Made by a program: the position numbers and the translations under genes. DNA of 33,347 nucleotides from RECO01 sp050485385 (GTDB lineage: Bacteria; Pseudomonadota; Alphaproteobacteria; Geminicoccales; Geminicoccaceae), in assembly GCA_050485385.1 (NCBI GenBank), contig JBJHBG010000051.1, positions 1-33,347 on the forward strand, in the 5' to 3' direction. Under the pieces are notes generated by a model. The model saw only the letters and a list, made by a program, of their open reading frames with translations, was not told the origin of the DNA and made no database searches. Below, in pieces: positions 9,248-17,013 of this stretch (position 1 is its first letter; every line of letters begins with the position of its first letter).

Positions 9248-10193
9248 CGCACGCTGGCTCCGCCTCGGCCTCGCCGTCCTCGTTAGTGCCGCCTGCATCG
9301 GCTGGCTGCTCCGCTCGGTCGACGTCGCCGGGCTCGCGATCCGACTGCGCGAGGTCGACGCCGCCTGGCTGGTGGTTGCCTTCGCCCTGGCCTGGCTTCT
9401 GCCCTTCTGGCGGGCGGCGCGGCTCAGGTGGCTCCTGCCGGCGGGAACGCACCTGCCGACGGGCACGCTCTGGCGCATCGTCGCCGAGGCGCTGCTCTGG
9501 GCCTTCGTCCTGCCGCTGAAACTGGGCGAACTCGGCCTGCCGTTGCTGCTGCACCGCCGCTTGCGCCTGAGTCTGGCGGCGGCGGCGGGCCTCTTCCTCC
9601 TGGTCCGCCTCGCCGACCTCCTCGTGCTGGCGGGCGTCCTGGCGCTCGGCCTCGCCGCGACCGATCTCCTGGCGTCGAGGCCGGCCTCGCGCCTGCTCGC
9701 GGCGGTTGCCGGTGCCGTGCTGCTGTGCGGCCCGCTCTTCCTGGTCCTGGTGGCCCGGCGGGTGCCGGCCTCCGGGCTGGAGCTGCGGCCGCGGCTCCGG
9801 GACCTGCTGGCCGGTGCCCGTGCAGCCCGCGGCTGGCGGGGGGCCGTGACGCTGCTGCTGACGAGTTGGGGGCTTTGGGCCACCCATTTGGCGCTTGCCG
9901 CCGCGGCGGTTGCCGCCGCCGGTGCCGTCGCGCCGGCCGGCGACGTCGTGCTGGCGGCGGCGGCGGGCAACCTCGCCTTCGCCCTGCCGGTCTCCGGCGT
10001 GCTCGGGTTGGGGCCGCAGCAAGTCGCTTTCGCCACGGCACTCGACCTCGGTGGCATGGCGTGGGAGCGCGCGGTCGTCGCCGCGCTTACGACCTATGTC
10101 GTAGTCCTGGCCGGAGCGCTTGGCACCGGTCTTGCCGCATGGCTTTGGGGTGCGGTCGCCGGCGCCACCGCCAAATCGGCGCGGAAACCCTAG
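9243..10193 (+). CDS. Lysylphosphatidylglycerol synthase TM-region/flippase-like membrane protein
   Basis: This polytopic protein resembles the PF03706-type integral membrane domain (MprF N-terminal flippase part; AglD-like proteins), often encoded beside polyprenyl glycosyltransferases. It has about seven hydrophobic segments, plus the VSGVLGLGPQQVAF stretch near the C-terminus that matches the family's conserved glycine-rich loop. The first ATG/GTG/TTG in frame is GTG 9372, but the in-frame sequence before it encodes a family-typical first helix (RWLRLGLAVLVSAACIGWLLRSVD). No standard start exists between the upstream in-frame stop at 9192 and that helix. An ATT at 9243, overlapping the GT2 stop and 7 nt after GGAG (9232-9235), is the best candidate and gives 316 aa. 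A sequencing error or frameshift is the alternative. Confidence 0.75.
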   Translation: MSARWLRLGLAVLVSAACIGWLLRSVDVAGLAIRLREVDAAWLVVAFALAWLLPFWRAARLRWLLPAGTHLPTGTLWRIVAEALLWAFVLPLKLGELGLPLLLHRRLRLSLAAAAGLFLLVRLADLLVLAGVLALGLAATDLLASRPASRLLAAVAGAVLLCGPLFLVLVARRVPASGLELRPRLRDLLAGARAARGWRGAVTLLLTSWGLWATHLALAAAAVAAAGAVAPAGDVVLAAAAGNLAFALPVSGVLGLGPQQVAFATALDLGGMAWERAVVAALTTYVVVLAGALGTGLAAWLWGAVAGATAKSARKP

Positions 10194-10270
10194 ATTATTG
10201 CAGATTCATGCCAAACCGATCAAATGCGCCCAATTCCGAAAGCACCACGCCAACTGCCACGTCGAAAGCC

Positions 10271-10299
10271 TTGATCCAACAGGACAAATCAACTACAAG
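10271..10299 (+). promoter_or_regulatory. Candidate sigma-70-type promoter in the gap after the flippase-like gene
   Basis: TTGATC at 10271-10276 and TACAAG at 10294-10299 are separated by exactly 17 nt, each matching the consensus at 4 of 6 positions, in a gap that is clearly more AT-rich than its surroundings. Transcription from here would begin near 10306 and stop at the strong terminator about 50 nt downstream, with no gene between. Confidence 0.35.
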
Positions 10300-10305
10300 T
10301 AGATC

Positions 10306-10355
10306 GTGTCCTCCCAGTAAGCTTCCAAGCGGTGGCCCCGGCCACCGCTTTTTTT
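10306..10355 (+). ncRNA. Candidate small RNA of about 50 nt with a CCUCCC element
   Basis: A short transcript is inferred between the candidate promoter and the intrinsic terminator. Its 5' part has GUGUCCUCCCAGU, a C-rich single-stranded element complementary to Shine-Dalgarno sequences. Anti-SD 'CCUCC' motifs are known in several alphaproteobacterial small RNAs, but I recognise no specific family here. The remaining RNA is the terminator hairpin. The alternative is that this is just the 3' untranslated end of the upstream operon. A 54-codon frame from ATG 10208 also crosses the region, but reads through the terminator stem and has no recognisable product. Confidence 0.3.
10328..10355 (+). 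terminator. Strong rho-independent terminator
   Basis: A perfect 9-bp stem, AGCGGTGGC (10328-10336) with GCCACCGCT (10341-10349), closes a CCCG loop and is followed by seven consecutive T (10349-10355). It serves the plus strand only: no A run precedes it to serve the convergent gcvP. It ends the glycosylation cassette and/or the candidate small RNA. Confidence 0.9.
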
Positions 10356-10373
10356 GGCTGCCCCGTTGAGCGG

Positions 10374-13202
10374 CTACTCCGCCGCTTCGGCGTAGACCTC
10401 GAGCGGCGGGCAGGTGCAGACGAGGTTGCGGTCGCCCTGGACGTTGTCGATGCGGGCGACGGGCGGCCAGTACTTGCCCTGGGCCGGCTCGCCCAAGGGC
10501 AGGAGCGCCGTTTTGCGGTCGTAGGCATAGGGCCAGGGCTCGGCCATCGCATCGGCCAAGGTATGCGGCGCGTTGCGCAGCGGGCTTGCCGCCGCCTCCA
10601 GCTCACCCCGCTCGACCTGACGGATTTCCTCGCGGATGGCGATCATGGCGTCGCAGAACCGATCCAACTCGGCCAAGGGCTCGCTCTCGGTTGGCTCGAC
10701 CATCAGCGTTTCCGGCACCGGCCAGGACATGGTGGGGGCGTGGAAGCCGTAGTCGATCAGCCGCTTGGCGATGTCCTCGCCGCCGATGCCGCACTTCTGC
10801 TTGATGGCGCGGACGTCCAGGATGCACTCGTGCGCGACCCGTCCACCCGTGCCCTTGTAGACCACGTCGAAATGGCCCTCCAGCCGCTTGGCGACGTAGT
10901 TGGCGGCGAGGATCGCCACCTCGGTCGCCCGTTTCAGCCCATCGGCACCCATCATGGCGATGTAGGCCCAGGAGATCGGCAGGATCGAGGGCGAGCCCCA
11001 AGGTGCCGCCGAGACGGCGCCGACGCTGGTCTCGCCGCCGACGCCCGGCACGACCGGGTGGTCGGGCAGGAACGGGGCGAGGTGCGCCTTGACGCCGATC
11101 GGGCCCATGCCGGGCCCGCCGCCGCCGTGCGGGATGCAGAACGTCTTGTGCAGGTTCATGTGGCAAACGTCGGCGCCGAACTCGGCCGGCCTGGCGAGGC
11201 CGACCAGCGCGTTGAGATTGGCGCCGTCCAGATAGACCTGCCCGCCGGCTTCGTGGACCTTGGCGGCGATGTCCTTGATGCCCGCCTCGAACACGCCATG
11301 GGTCGAGGGATAGGTGACCATCAAGGCACCCACCCGGCCCTCGTGCTGGGCGAGCTTCGTCTCCAGGTCGGCGATGTCGACGTTGCCCTGGTCGTCGCAG
11401 CCGACGACGACGACACGGAAGCCCGCCATTACCGCACTCGCCGGGTTGGTGCCGTGGGCGGAGGAGGGGATGAGGCAGACGTCGCGTTGCTCCTCGCCGC
11501 GACTATGGTGATAGCCGCGGATGACCAAGAGCCCCGCATATTCGCCCTGGCTGCCGGCATTGGGCTGGAGCGAGACGGCATCGAAGCCGGTGATCTCGGC
11601 GAGCCAGGTCTCCAGGTCGGCGAACAGCTCCTGATAGCCCCGGGCCTGGGCGCGCGGCGTGAAGGGATGAAGGTGCGCGAAGCCGGGCCAGCTCACCGGC
11701 CGCATTTCGGTCGCCGCGTTGAGCTTCATGGTGCAGGAGCCGAGCGGGATCATCGCCCGGTCGAGGGCGATGTCCTTGTCCTGTAGCCGCCGGAGCCAGC
11801 GCAGCATCTCGGTTTCGCTGCGGTGCAGGCGGAAGGTGGGGTGGGTCAGGTAGGGCGTGCGGCGGACGAGGGCTGGCGGCACCGCCGGCGCCGCCTCGGC
11901 AAGGCCGGCGCCGAACAGGGCCGCCAGCGCCGCCGCGTCCGGCTCGGTGGTGGTCTCGTCGAGCGAGAGACCGACATGGTCGGCATCCACGAGCCGGAGA
12001 TCGATGCCTACCTCGTGCGCACCGTCCACGATGGCCGCGGCGCGCGCCGGAACCTCGACCGTCAGGGTGTCGAAATACGTGTCGTGCAACAGCTCGTGGC
12101 CGCCCGCCCGCAGGCCCGCCGCCAGCCGGCCGGTCAGGCGATGCACCCGCTCGCCGATGGCGCGCAAGCCCTCGGGGCCGTGCCAGCAGGCGTAGAGCGC
12201 CGCCATGATCGCCAACAGCACCTGGGCGGTGCAGATGTTGCTCGTCGCCTTGTCGCGACGGATGTGCTGCTCGCGGGTCTGCAAGGCCATACGTAGGGCC
12301 GGCCGCCCTTGGCGGTCGACCGAGACGCCGATCAGCCGGCCGGGGATCAGCCGCTTCAACGAATCCTTGACGGCGAGGAAGGCCGCGTGCGGGCCGCCGT
12401 AGCCCATCGGTACGCCGAAGCGCTGCGCACTGCCGAGTGCGATGTCGGCCCCCAGCGCACCGGGCGCCTCCAGGAGCGTGAGCGCCAAGAGGTCGGTCGC
12501 CACCAGGGCCAGCGCCTGCTGCCCGTGCAGCGCCTCGATCGCCGGCCGCAGGTCGCGGACCGCGCCGGTCGACGAGGGATAGCCGAGCAGCGCCGCGAAC
12601 ACGGCGGCGGGGTCGAGATCCTTCGACGGGTCGCCTTCGATCACGGGAATGCCGAGCCCCGCAGCACGGGTCCGCACGACCGCCTTGGTCTGCGGGTGGG
12701 TGTCGGCGTCGACGAAGAAGGCGGACGCCTTCGACTTGGCCGCGCGCTTGGCCAGCGCCATGGCCTCGGCTGCGGCGGTGGCCTCGTCGAGCAACGACGC
12801 GTTGGCGACGTCGAGGCCGGTGAGGTCGACCACCATCTGCTGGAAGGCGAGCAGAACCTCCAGCCGGCCCTGGCTGATCTCCGCCTGATAGGGCGTGTAG
12901 GCCGTGTACCAGGCCGGGTTCTCGAACACGTTGCGGAGCAGCACCGACGGCGTGTGGGTGCCGTAGTAGCCCATGCCGATGTGGCTCTTCGTCAGGTGGT
13001 TGCGCTGTGCCATGGCCCAGAGCTTGGCCAGCGCCTCGCCCTCGTCGAGCGCAGGTGGGAGGGCGAGCGCCTCGTGGCTGCGGATCGCCGCCGGCACCGC
13101 CTCGTCGATCAGCGCATCGAGGCTCGCGGCACCGACGCGGTCCAGCATGTGGGCGACGTCGTCGGGCCGAGGGCCGATGTGGCGGTCGACGAAGCGGTCC
13201 AT
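10374..13202 (-). CDS. gcvP: Glycine dehydrogenase (decarboxylating), P protein, single-chain form
   Basis: The P protein decarboxylates glycine with pyridoxal phosphate and passes the aminomethyl group to lipoyl-GcvH. At 942 aa it is the fused form, with both halves in one chain. The N-terminal half begins FVDRHIGPRPDDVAHML and carries YTAYTPYQAEISQGRLE. The C-terminal half has the cofactor-binding lysine K686 in MNLHKTFCIPHGGGGPG, preceded by GANLNALVGLARP. The ATG has a GGAGG 8 nt upstream and lies 20 bp after the gcvH stop, as last gene of gcvT-gcvH-gcvP. Regulation is presumably through the glycine riboswitch in front of gcvT. Neither lpd nor serine hydroxymethyltransferase is in the window. 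Confidence 0.97.
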   Translation of the reverse strand: MDRFVDRHIGPRPDDVAHMLDRVGAASLDALIDEAVPAAIRSHEALALPPALDEGEALAKLWAMAQRNHLTKSHIGMGYYGTHTPSVLLRNVFENPAWYTAYTPYQAEISQGRLEVLLAFQQMVVDLTGLDVANASLLDEATAAAEAMALAKRAAKSKASAFFVDADTHPQTKAVVRTRAAGLGIPVIEGDPSKDLDPAAVFAALLGYPSSTGAVRDLRPAIEALHGQQALALVATDLLALTLLEAPGALGADIALGSAQRFGVPMGYGGPHAAFLAVKDSLKRLIPGRLIGVSVDRQGRPALRMALQTREQHIRRDKATSNICTAQVLLAIMAALYACWHGPEGLRAIGERVHRLTGRLAAGLRAGGHELLHDTYFDTLTVEVPARAAAIVDGAHEVGIDLRLVDADHVGLSLDETTTEPDAAALAALFGAGLAEAAPAVPPALVRRTPYLTHPTFRLHRSETEMLRWLRRLQDKDIALDRAMIPLGSCTMKLNAATEMRPVSWPGFAHLHPFTPRAQARGYQELFADLETWLAEITGFDAVSLQPNAGSQGEYAGLLVIRGYHHSRGEEQRDVCLIPSSAHGTNPASAVMAGFRVVVVGCDDQGNVDIADLETKLAQHEGRVGALMVTYPSTHGVFEAGIKDIAAKVHEAGGQVYLDGANLNALVGLARPAEFGADVCHMNLHKTFCIPHGGGGPGMGPIGVKAHLAPFLPDHPVVPGVGGETSVGAVSAAPWGSPSILPISWAYIAMMGADGLKRATEVAILAANYVAKRLEGHFDVVYKGTGGRVAHECILDVRAIKQKCGIGGEDIAKRLIDYGFHAPTMSWPVPETLMVEPTESEPLAELDRFCDAMIAIREEIRQVERGELEAAASPLRNAPHTLADAMAEPWPYAYDRKTALLPLGEPAQGKYWPPVARIDNVQGDRNLVCTCPPLEVYAEAAE

Positions 13203-13222
13203 GGATCGGGCCTCCGGCTGGG

Positions 13223-13597
13223 TCAGCTAAGGGTCTCGACGAACGCGGCGTAGGCCGTCTCGTCCATCAGCGCGTCCAGGGCCGTCGGATCCTCCGGCCG
13301 TAGCTTGACGAACCAGCCGTCGCCCTCCGCCGCCTCGTTCACCAGGGCCGGACTGTCGGCCAGGGCCTCGTTGACCTCGACGACCGTGCCGGCAATGGGT
13401 GCGTAGACGTCGCTCGCGGCTTTGACCGATTCGACCACCGCCATCGGCTCCTCGGCCGCCACCTCGCGGCCGATTTCGGGCAGATCGACGAACACCACGT
13501 CGCCGAGCTGCTGTTGGGCGTGGTCGCTGATGCCGATGACGGCAGTCGTGCCGTCGTACTCGACCCATTCGTGGTCCTTGGTGTAGCGGCGGCTCAA
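13223..13597 (-). CDS. gcvH: Glycine cleavage system H protein
   Basis: GcvH is the small lipoylated shuttle between P, T and L proteins. The 124-aa product opens RRYTKDHEWVEYDG, has GDVVFVDLPEIG, and carries the lipoyl-attachment lysine K59 in VVESVKAASDVYAPI, all as expected. The start is TTG, supported by AGGGAG 7 nt upstream and by the length, which matches the family's 125-130 aa. The open frame extends upstream through gcvT in another phase, but that part is only a shadow. It lies 11 bp downstream of the gcvT stop and 20 bp upstream of gcvP, so it is the middle gene of the operon. Confidence 0.96.
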   Translation of the reverse strand: MSRRYTKDHEWVEYDGTTAVIGISDHAQQQLGDVVFVDLPEIGREVAAEEPMAVVESVKAASDVYAPIAGTVVEVNEALADSPALVNEAAEGDGWFVKLRPEDPTALDALMDETAYAAFVETLS

Positions 13598-13608
13598 CGG
13601 TCGTCTCC

Positions 13609-14709
13609 CTAGCGCTGGTAGTTGTGGGCAACGAAGGGCAGGTCGGTGACCCGGGCCTTCAGGCTGTGCTGGCGGACCTGACAGACCAGCTCCGTGCCGG
13701 CCGCCGCGTGCTCGGCATCGACGTAGCCCATGGCGATGGGTGCGCCTACGGTCGGCGCGAAGCCGCCGCTGGTGACCCGGCCGACGGCCTCGTCGCCGAC
13801 GAAGATCAAGGCCCCCTCGCGCGCCGGCAGGCGGCCTTCGAGCGTGAGCCCGACGAGGCGCTGCTTCGGACCGTCGCGCATTTCGCGCAGGATGCGCTCG
13901 GCGCCGCGGAAGTCGCCCGCCTCGCGGCGGCGCTTGGCGATGGTCCAGCCGAGGCCCGCCGCGATCGGCGTCGTCGTCGTGTCGATGTCGTGGCCGTAGA
14001 GGCAGAGGCCGGCCTCCAGACGCAGGCTGTCGCGGGCGCCGAGCCCGGCGGGTGTCACCCGCTCGTCGGCGACCAGCCGCGTTGCCAACTCCGGTGCGAG
14101 CGAGGCCGGCAGGTCGATCTCGAAGCCGTCCTCGCCGGTGTAGCCGAGCCGGGCGACGTGGCAGGCTTGGCCCTCGAAGAAGACCTCGGCGGTATCGCGG
14201 AATCGAAGGCCGCGGACCTCGGGCATCAAGGGCGCGAGGGCGGCCTCGGCGAGCGGTCCTTGCAGGGCCAACAGCGCCCGCTCGTCGCGCAGCACCGGAC
14301 GATGCGCCGGCGGCAGGCCCTCCTCCAGAAAGGCGAGGTCGGAGGCCGTGCGCCCGGCGTTGACGACCAGCCGCCAGCCGTCCTCGACGCGCGTCGCCAT
14401 GAAGTCGTCCTCGATGGTGCCGGCGTCGGTGAGCAGCACGGAATAGGTCGTGCGGCCGACCTTCAGGCCCCGCAGATTTGCCGGCGCCAGCGCCTCGAGG
14501 GCGGCGGCGGCGGCGGCGGGGTCGCCCGGGATCGCCACTTGGCCCATGTGCGAGACGTCGAACAGCGCGGCCCGCTGACGGCAAGCGTCGTGCTCCTTGA
14601 CGATGCCGGTCGCATACTGGATCGGCAACGACCAGCCGGCGAAGGCCACCATCTTGCCGCCTTGGGCCTCATGCCAGTCATGCAGCGGTGTCGTGCGTTC
14701 GTCGGCCAT
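13609..14709 (-). CDS. gcvT: Aminomethyltransferase, glycine cleavage T protein
   Basis: GcvT transfers the methylene group from the lipoyl arm of GcvH to tetrahydrofolate and releases ammonia. The 366-aa product shows TTPLHDWHEAQGGKMVAFAGWSLP at the N-terminus, ALFDVSHMGQV, ALLALQGPLA, GYTGEDGFEI and GLGARDSLRLEAGLCLYGHD, the folate-binding and active-site segments of the family, and a C-terminal beta-barrel domain. The ATG at 14709 starts MADERTTPLHDW, with GGGAG about 10 nt upstream; the frame is open 11 codons further without homology. It is first in gcvTHP, with the tandem glycine riboswitch ending about 55 nt upstream. Confidence 0.96.
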   Translation of the reverse strand: MADERTTPLHDWHEAQGGKMVAFAGWSLPIQYATGIVKEHDACRQRAALFDVSHMGQVAIPGDPAAAAAALEALAPANLRGLKVGRTTYSVLLTDAGTIEDDFMATRVEDGWRLVVNAGRTASDLAFLEEGLPPAHRPVLRDERALLALQGPLAEAALAPLMPEVRGLRFRDTAEVFFEGQACHVARLGYTGEDGFEIDLPASLAPELATRLVADERVTPAGLGARDSLRLEAGLCLYGHDIDTTTTPIAAGLGWTIAKRRREAGDFRGAERILREMRDGPKQRLVGLTLEGRLPAREGALIFVGDEAVGRVTSGGFAPTVGAPIAMGYVDAEHAAAGTELVCQVRQHSLKARVTDLPFVAHNYQR

Positions 14710-14763
14710 CCAAGGGACACTCCCAGCCCGCCGCCACACCACGTGACGACGTCGCCCCCCGCT

Positions 14764-14945
14764 GTCCCTGACCTGAGAGATTAGCGCTGCGACCCAATGT
14801 GAGCCGTAACGCCTTCACCTTCGGTGGGATGCTGCCGCACCCGCTCTCCAGCGTGCCATCCGCCTGCGGTCCGTTGGCCTGAGAGTTTCCGGGGGCGTTG
14901 CTCCTTCGGCGGTGGACGGCGAACCGTCACACGCTCTCCCACAGG
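14764..14945 (-). promoter_or_regulatory. Tandem glycine riboswitch (gcvT leader)
   Basis: Read on the minus strand, two glycine aptamers follow each other. The first has the GGAGAGC opening (14933-14939), the GCCGAAGGAGCAA core and the closing CTCTCAGGCC (14876-14885). The second has GGAGAGC (14843-14849), ACCGAAGG and the closing TCTCTCAGGT (14771-14780). The two-aptamer arrangement directly upstream of gcvT is the classic glycine riboswitch, which usually turns gcv expression on when glycine is plentiful. The linker to gcvT contains AGGGACA (14763-14769) and its complement TGTCCCT (14713-14719), the latter just before the gcvT start, a possible translational switch element. No intrinsic terminator with a T run is visible in the linker. 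Confidence 0.93.
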
Positions 14946-14963
14946 CATCGACTGGCGAGATCG

Positions 14964-14992
14964 AAGCTATGGCGCCGCCGCAGACCGGTCAA
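14964..14992 (-). promoter_or_regulatory. Candidate promoter of the gcvTHP operon
   Basis: On the minus strand TTGACC (14987-14992, 5 of 6 consensus bases) and TAGCTT (14964-14969, weak) are 17 nt apart. Transcription would start near 14957, about a dozen bases before the first glycine aptamer, exactly where a riboswitch leader should begin. The -35 box overlaps the stop codon of the upstream editing-protein gene. Confidence 0.45.
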
Positions 14993-15501
14993 GGGACGCT
15001 GAGGCCCTCCGCGAAGTCGAGCACCTGCGGCTCGTGCCCGGTCGCCTGGAAGAAGCGGCGGAGATCGGTGCTCGTCAACACCACGGTCGCGTCGTTGACC
15101 AAGGGGTGGCAGTTCACCCGCTGCCGCGCCATCAACTCGGCATCGACGATCACCGTCACACGACGGGCGCGGTCGTTGATCGCGGCGAGCGGAGTCACGG
15201 AGCCGGGCGTTACGCCCAGCACCTCGGCGAGCAGGGGTGGCTTGCCGAAGCTGAGCCTGCCGGCGGCACCGAGCCGCTTGCCGAGCGCCACGAGGTCGAC
15301 CCGCCGATGGTCGGTCACGGTGACCAGCCACAGCCGGTCCTTCTTGTCCTTCAAGAACAGGTTCTTGCAGTGGCCGCCGGGGATGTGGCTGGTGTGGACC
15401 CGGCTTTCCTCGACGGTGAACACGGGCGGATGCTCGTGCACCTCCACCTCGATTCCCCATTCTCGGAGCCGGCCGAGCAGCGTTTGGCGATCGTACAGCA
15501 T
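14989..15501 (-). CDS. Prolyl-tRNA(Ala) editing protein, ProX/YbaK family
   Basis: This 170-aa cytoplasmic protein belongs to the YbaK/ProX aminoacyl-tRNA deacylase family, which hydrolyses Ala wrongly attached to tRNA-Pro (ProXp-ala type). Supporting features are the start LLGRLREWGIEVEVHEHPPVFTVEES, then GGHCKNLFLKDKK with the conserved lysine of the KNLFLKD motif, LGAAGRLSFG, LGVTPGSVTPLA, and HPLVNDATVVL near the end. The ATG at 15501 starts a family-length protein; longer frames upstream run antisense to the flavoprotein gene. It lies upstream of the gcv leader on the same strand but is functionally unrelated, and is divergent from the flavoprotein gene with a 102-bp gap. Confidence 0.9.
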   Translation of the reverse strand: MLYDRQTLLGRLREWGIEVEVHEHPPVFTVEESRVHTSHIPGGHCKNLFLKDKKDRLWLVTVTDHRRVDLVALGKRLGAAGRLSFGKPPLLAEVLGVTPGSVTPLAAINDRARRVTVIVDAELMARQRVNCHPLVNDATVVLTSTDLRRFFQATGHEPQVLDFAEGLSVP

Positions 15502-15544
15502 GCGGCGCTCGATACACTGCCTGTCCGCCTCACGGCAACGTTGG

Positions 15545-15573
15545 TTGGCGCGAGCCGGCCCTGCGCCTATGTC
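15545..15573 (+). promoter_or_regulatory. Candidate promoter of the flavoprotein-TVP38 pair
   Basis: TTGGCG (15545-15550) and TATGTC (15568-15573) are separated by 17 nt in the 102-bp divergent gap, placing a start near 15580 and a leader of about 25 nt before the ATG. The match is partial, so this is a suggestion only. Confidence 0.3.
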
Positions 15574-15603
15574 CGAAGGGAACGCAACGCCCGGCGAGCT
15601 GCC

Positions 15604-17013
15604 ATGCCCTCCTTCCTCACCCCGGACCTCTGCGTCGTCGGCGCGGGCTCGGGCGGCCTTTCCGTCGCCGCCGGTGCGGCCCAACTCGGCGCGGCAACGG
15701 TGCTGATCGAGTCGGGGGCGATGGGGGGCGACTGTCTCAACGTCGGCTGCGTGCCGTCCAAGGCGTTGCTCGCCGCCGGCCATGCGGCGGCGGCGGCCAG
15801 GAACGGCGAATCCTTCGGCATCCATCCGCTGGGGCCGCCGTCGATCGATGCTGCGGCGGTGCGGCGCCACGTCCGGGGCGTGATCGATGCGATCGCCCCG
15901 CACGACAGCCAGGAACGCTTCGAGGGACTGGGGGTCACCGTGCTGCGTGCCCACGCCCGCTTCACGGCTCCCGATACCATCGAGGCCGACGGCACGCGCA
16001 TCCGGGCCCGCCGCTTCGTCGTCGCCACCGGGAGCCGTCCCGCCGTCCCGCCCATCCCGGGGCTCGACGACGTGCCCTACCTGACCAACGAGTCCATCTG
16101 GGACTTGGCCGAGATCCCGGAACACCTGATCGTCGTCGGCGGCGGGCCGGTCGGTGCCGAACTGGCGCAGGCGCACCGCCGGCTCGGCGCCGCGGTGACG
16201 CTGTTGGAGGCGCGACGCCTGCTGCCGCGCGACGATGCCGAACTCGTGGCGCTGGTCCGCGCCCGCCTCTTGGCCGACGGCGTGACGCTGTACGAAGGTG
16301 CCAGCGCGACGGCCGTGCGGCGCGCGGGCAACCGCGTCCGCGTCGCCTTCACGACCGAAGGCGAGCCGGCCGAGGTCGAGGCGAGCCATCTCCTGATCGC
16401 CGTCGGCCGCGTCGCCAACGTCGCCGGCCTCGCGCTGGATGCGGCCGGCATCGCGCACGGGCGCGAGGGGATCGTCGTCGACCGTCGCCTGCGCACCACC
16501 AACCGCAAGGTGTTCGCGGTGGGCGACGTCGCCGGCGGGCCGCAGTTCACCCACGTCGCCGGGCACCACGCGGGCGTGGTGATTCAGAATGCGCTGTTCC
16601 GCCTGCCGGCCAAGGTCTCGACCGTCCTGCCGGCGGTGACCTACACCGACCCGGAACTGGCGAGCGTCGGTGCTCCGCCCGACGACACCGGCGGCGAGGT
16701 GATCCGCGTGCCCTTCGCGGACCTCGACCGGGCGCGCGCCGAGGGCCGCACCGACGGCCTCTTGAAGCTGGCGGCCGACCGCCGGGGGCGCATCCTGGGC
16801 GTTGCCATCTGCGGGCCGCAGTCGGGCGAACTCCTGGCGCCTTGGGTGCTGGCGATGCAGCAGAAGCTCTCCTTGCGCGCCTTCACCAGCGCCGTCCTGC
16901 CCTATCCGACCCTCGCCGAGGTCTCGAAGAAGGCGGCCTCCACCTTCTACGCGCCGCGCCTCTTCAGCCCGGCCGTGCGCCGCGTGGTCCGCTGGCTCGG
17001 GCGGCTCGGATGA
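15604..17013 (+). CDS. FAD-dependent pyridine nucleotide-disulfide oxidoreductase, mercuric reductase-like
   Basis: This 469-aa class I flavoprotein disulfide reductase has an FAD-binding GAGSGG near residue 13, a redox-active pair C44/C49 in GGDCLNVGCVPSK, VVATGSRPAVPPIPG, an NAD(P)-binding GGGPVGAELAQ, the second FAD motif VFAVGDVAG, and a C-terminal dimerisation domain. In lipoamide dehydrogenase and glutathione reductase the C-terminus carries a catalytic His-Pro; here the position reads LPYPTLAEVSKKAAS, with Tyr instead of His. No N-terminal heavy-metal domain or C-terminal cysteine pair is present, so it is not a true MerA. It is coupled (ATGA overlap) to a TVP38/TMEM64 gene; such pairs, sometimes fused, are widespread, and the substrate is unknown. 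Confidence 0.88.
   Translation: MPSFLTPDLCVVGAGSGGLSVAAGAAQLGAATVLIESGAMGGDCLNVGCVPSKALLAAGHAAAAARNGESFGIHPLGPPSIDAAAVRRHVRGVIDAIAPHDSQERFEGLGVTVLRAHARFTAPDTIEADGTRIRARRFVVATGSRPAVPPIPGLDDVPYLTNESIWDLAEIPEHLIVVGGGPVGAELAQAHRRLGAAVTLLEARRLLPRDDAELVALVRARLLADGVTLYEGASATAVRRAGNRVRVAFTTEGEPAEVEASHLLIAVGRVANVAGLALDAAGIAHGREGIVVDRRLRTTNRKVFAVGDVAGGPQFTHVAGHHAGVVIQNALFRLPAKVSTVLPAVTYTDPELASVGAPPDDTGGEVIRVPFADLDRARAEGRTDGLLKLAADRRGRILGVAICGPQSGELLAPWVLAMQQKLSLRAFTSAVLPYPTLAEVSKKAASTFYAPRLFSPAVRRVVRWLGRLG

Noticed and set aside
10208..10369. Short plus-strand protein (about 53 aa) in the gap before gcvP
   Set aside because: No ribosome-binding site, no familiar sequence, and the frame reads through the strong terminator stem, so it is more likely leader or non-coding.
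10332..11786. 484-aa plus-strand frame across gcvP
   Set aside because: It is the antisense of unmistakable P-protein sequence and has no recognisable domain; composition is rich in Arg, Gly, Asp as in shadows.
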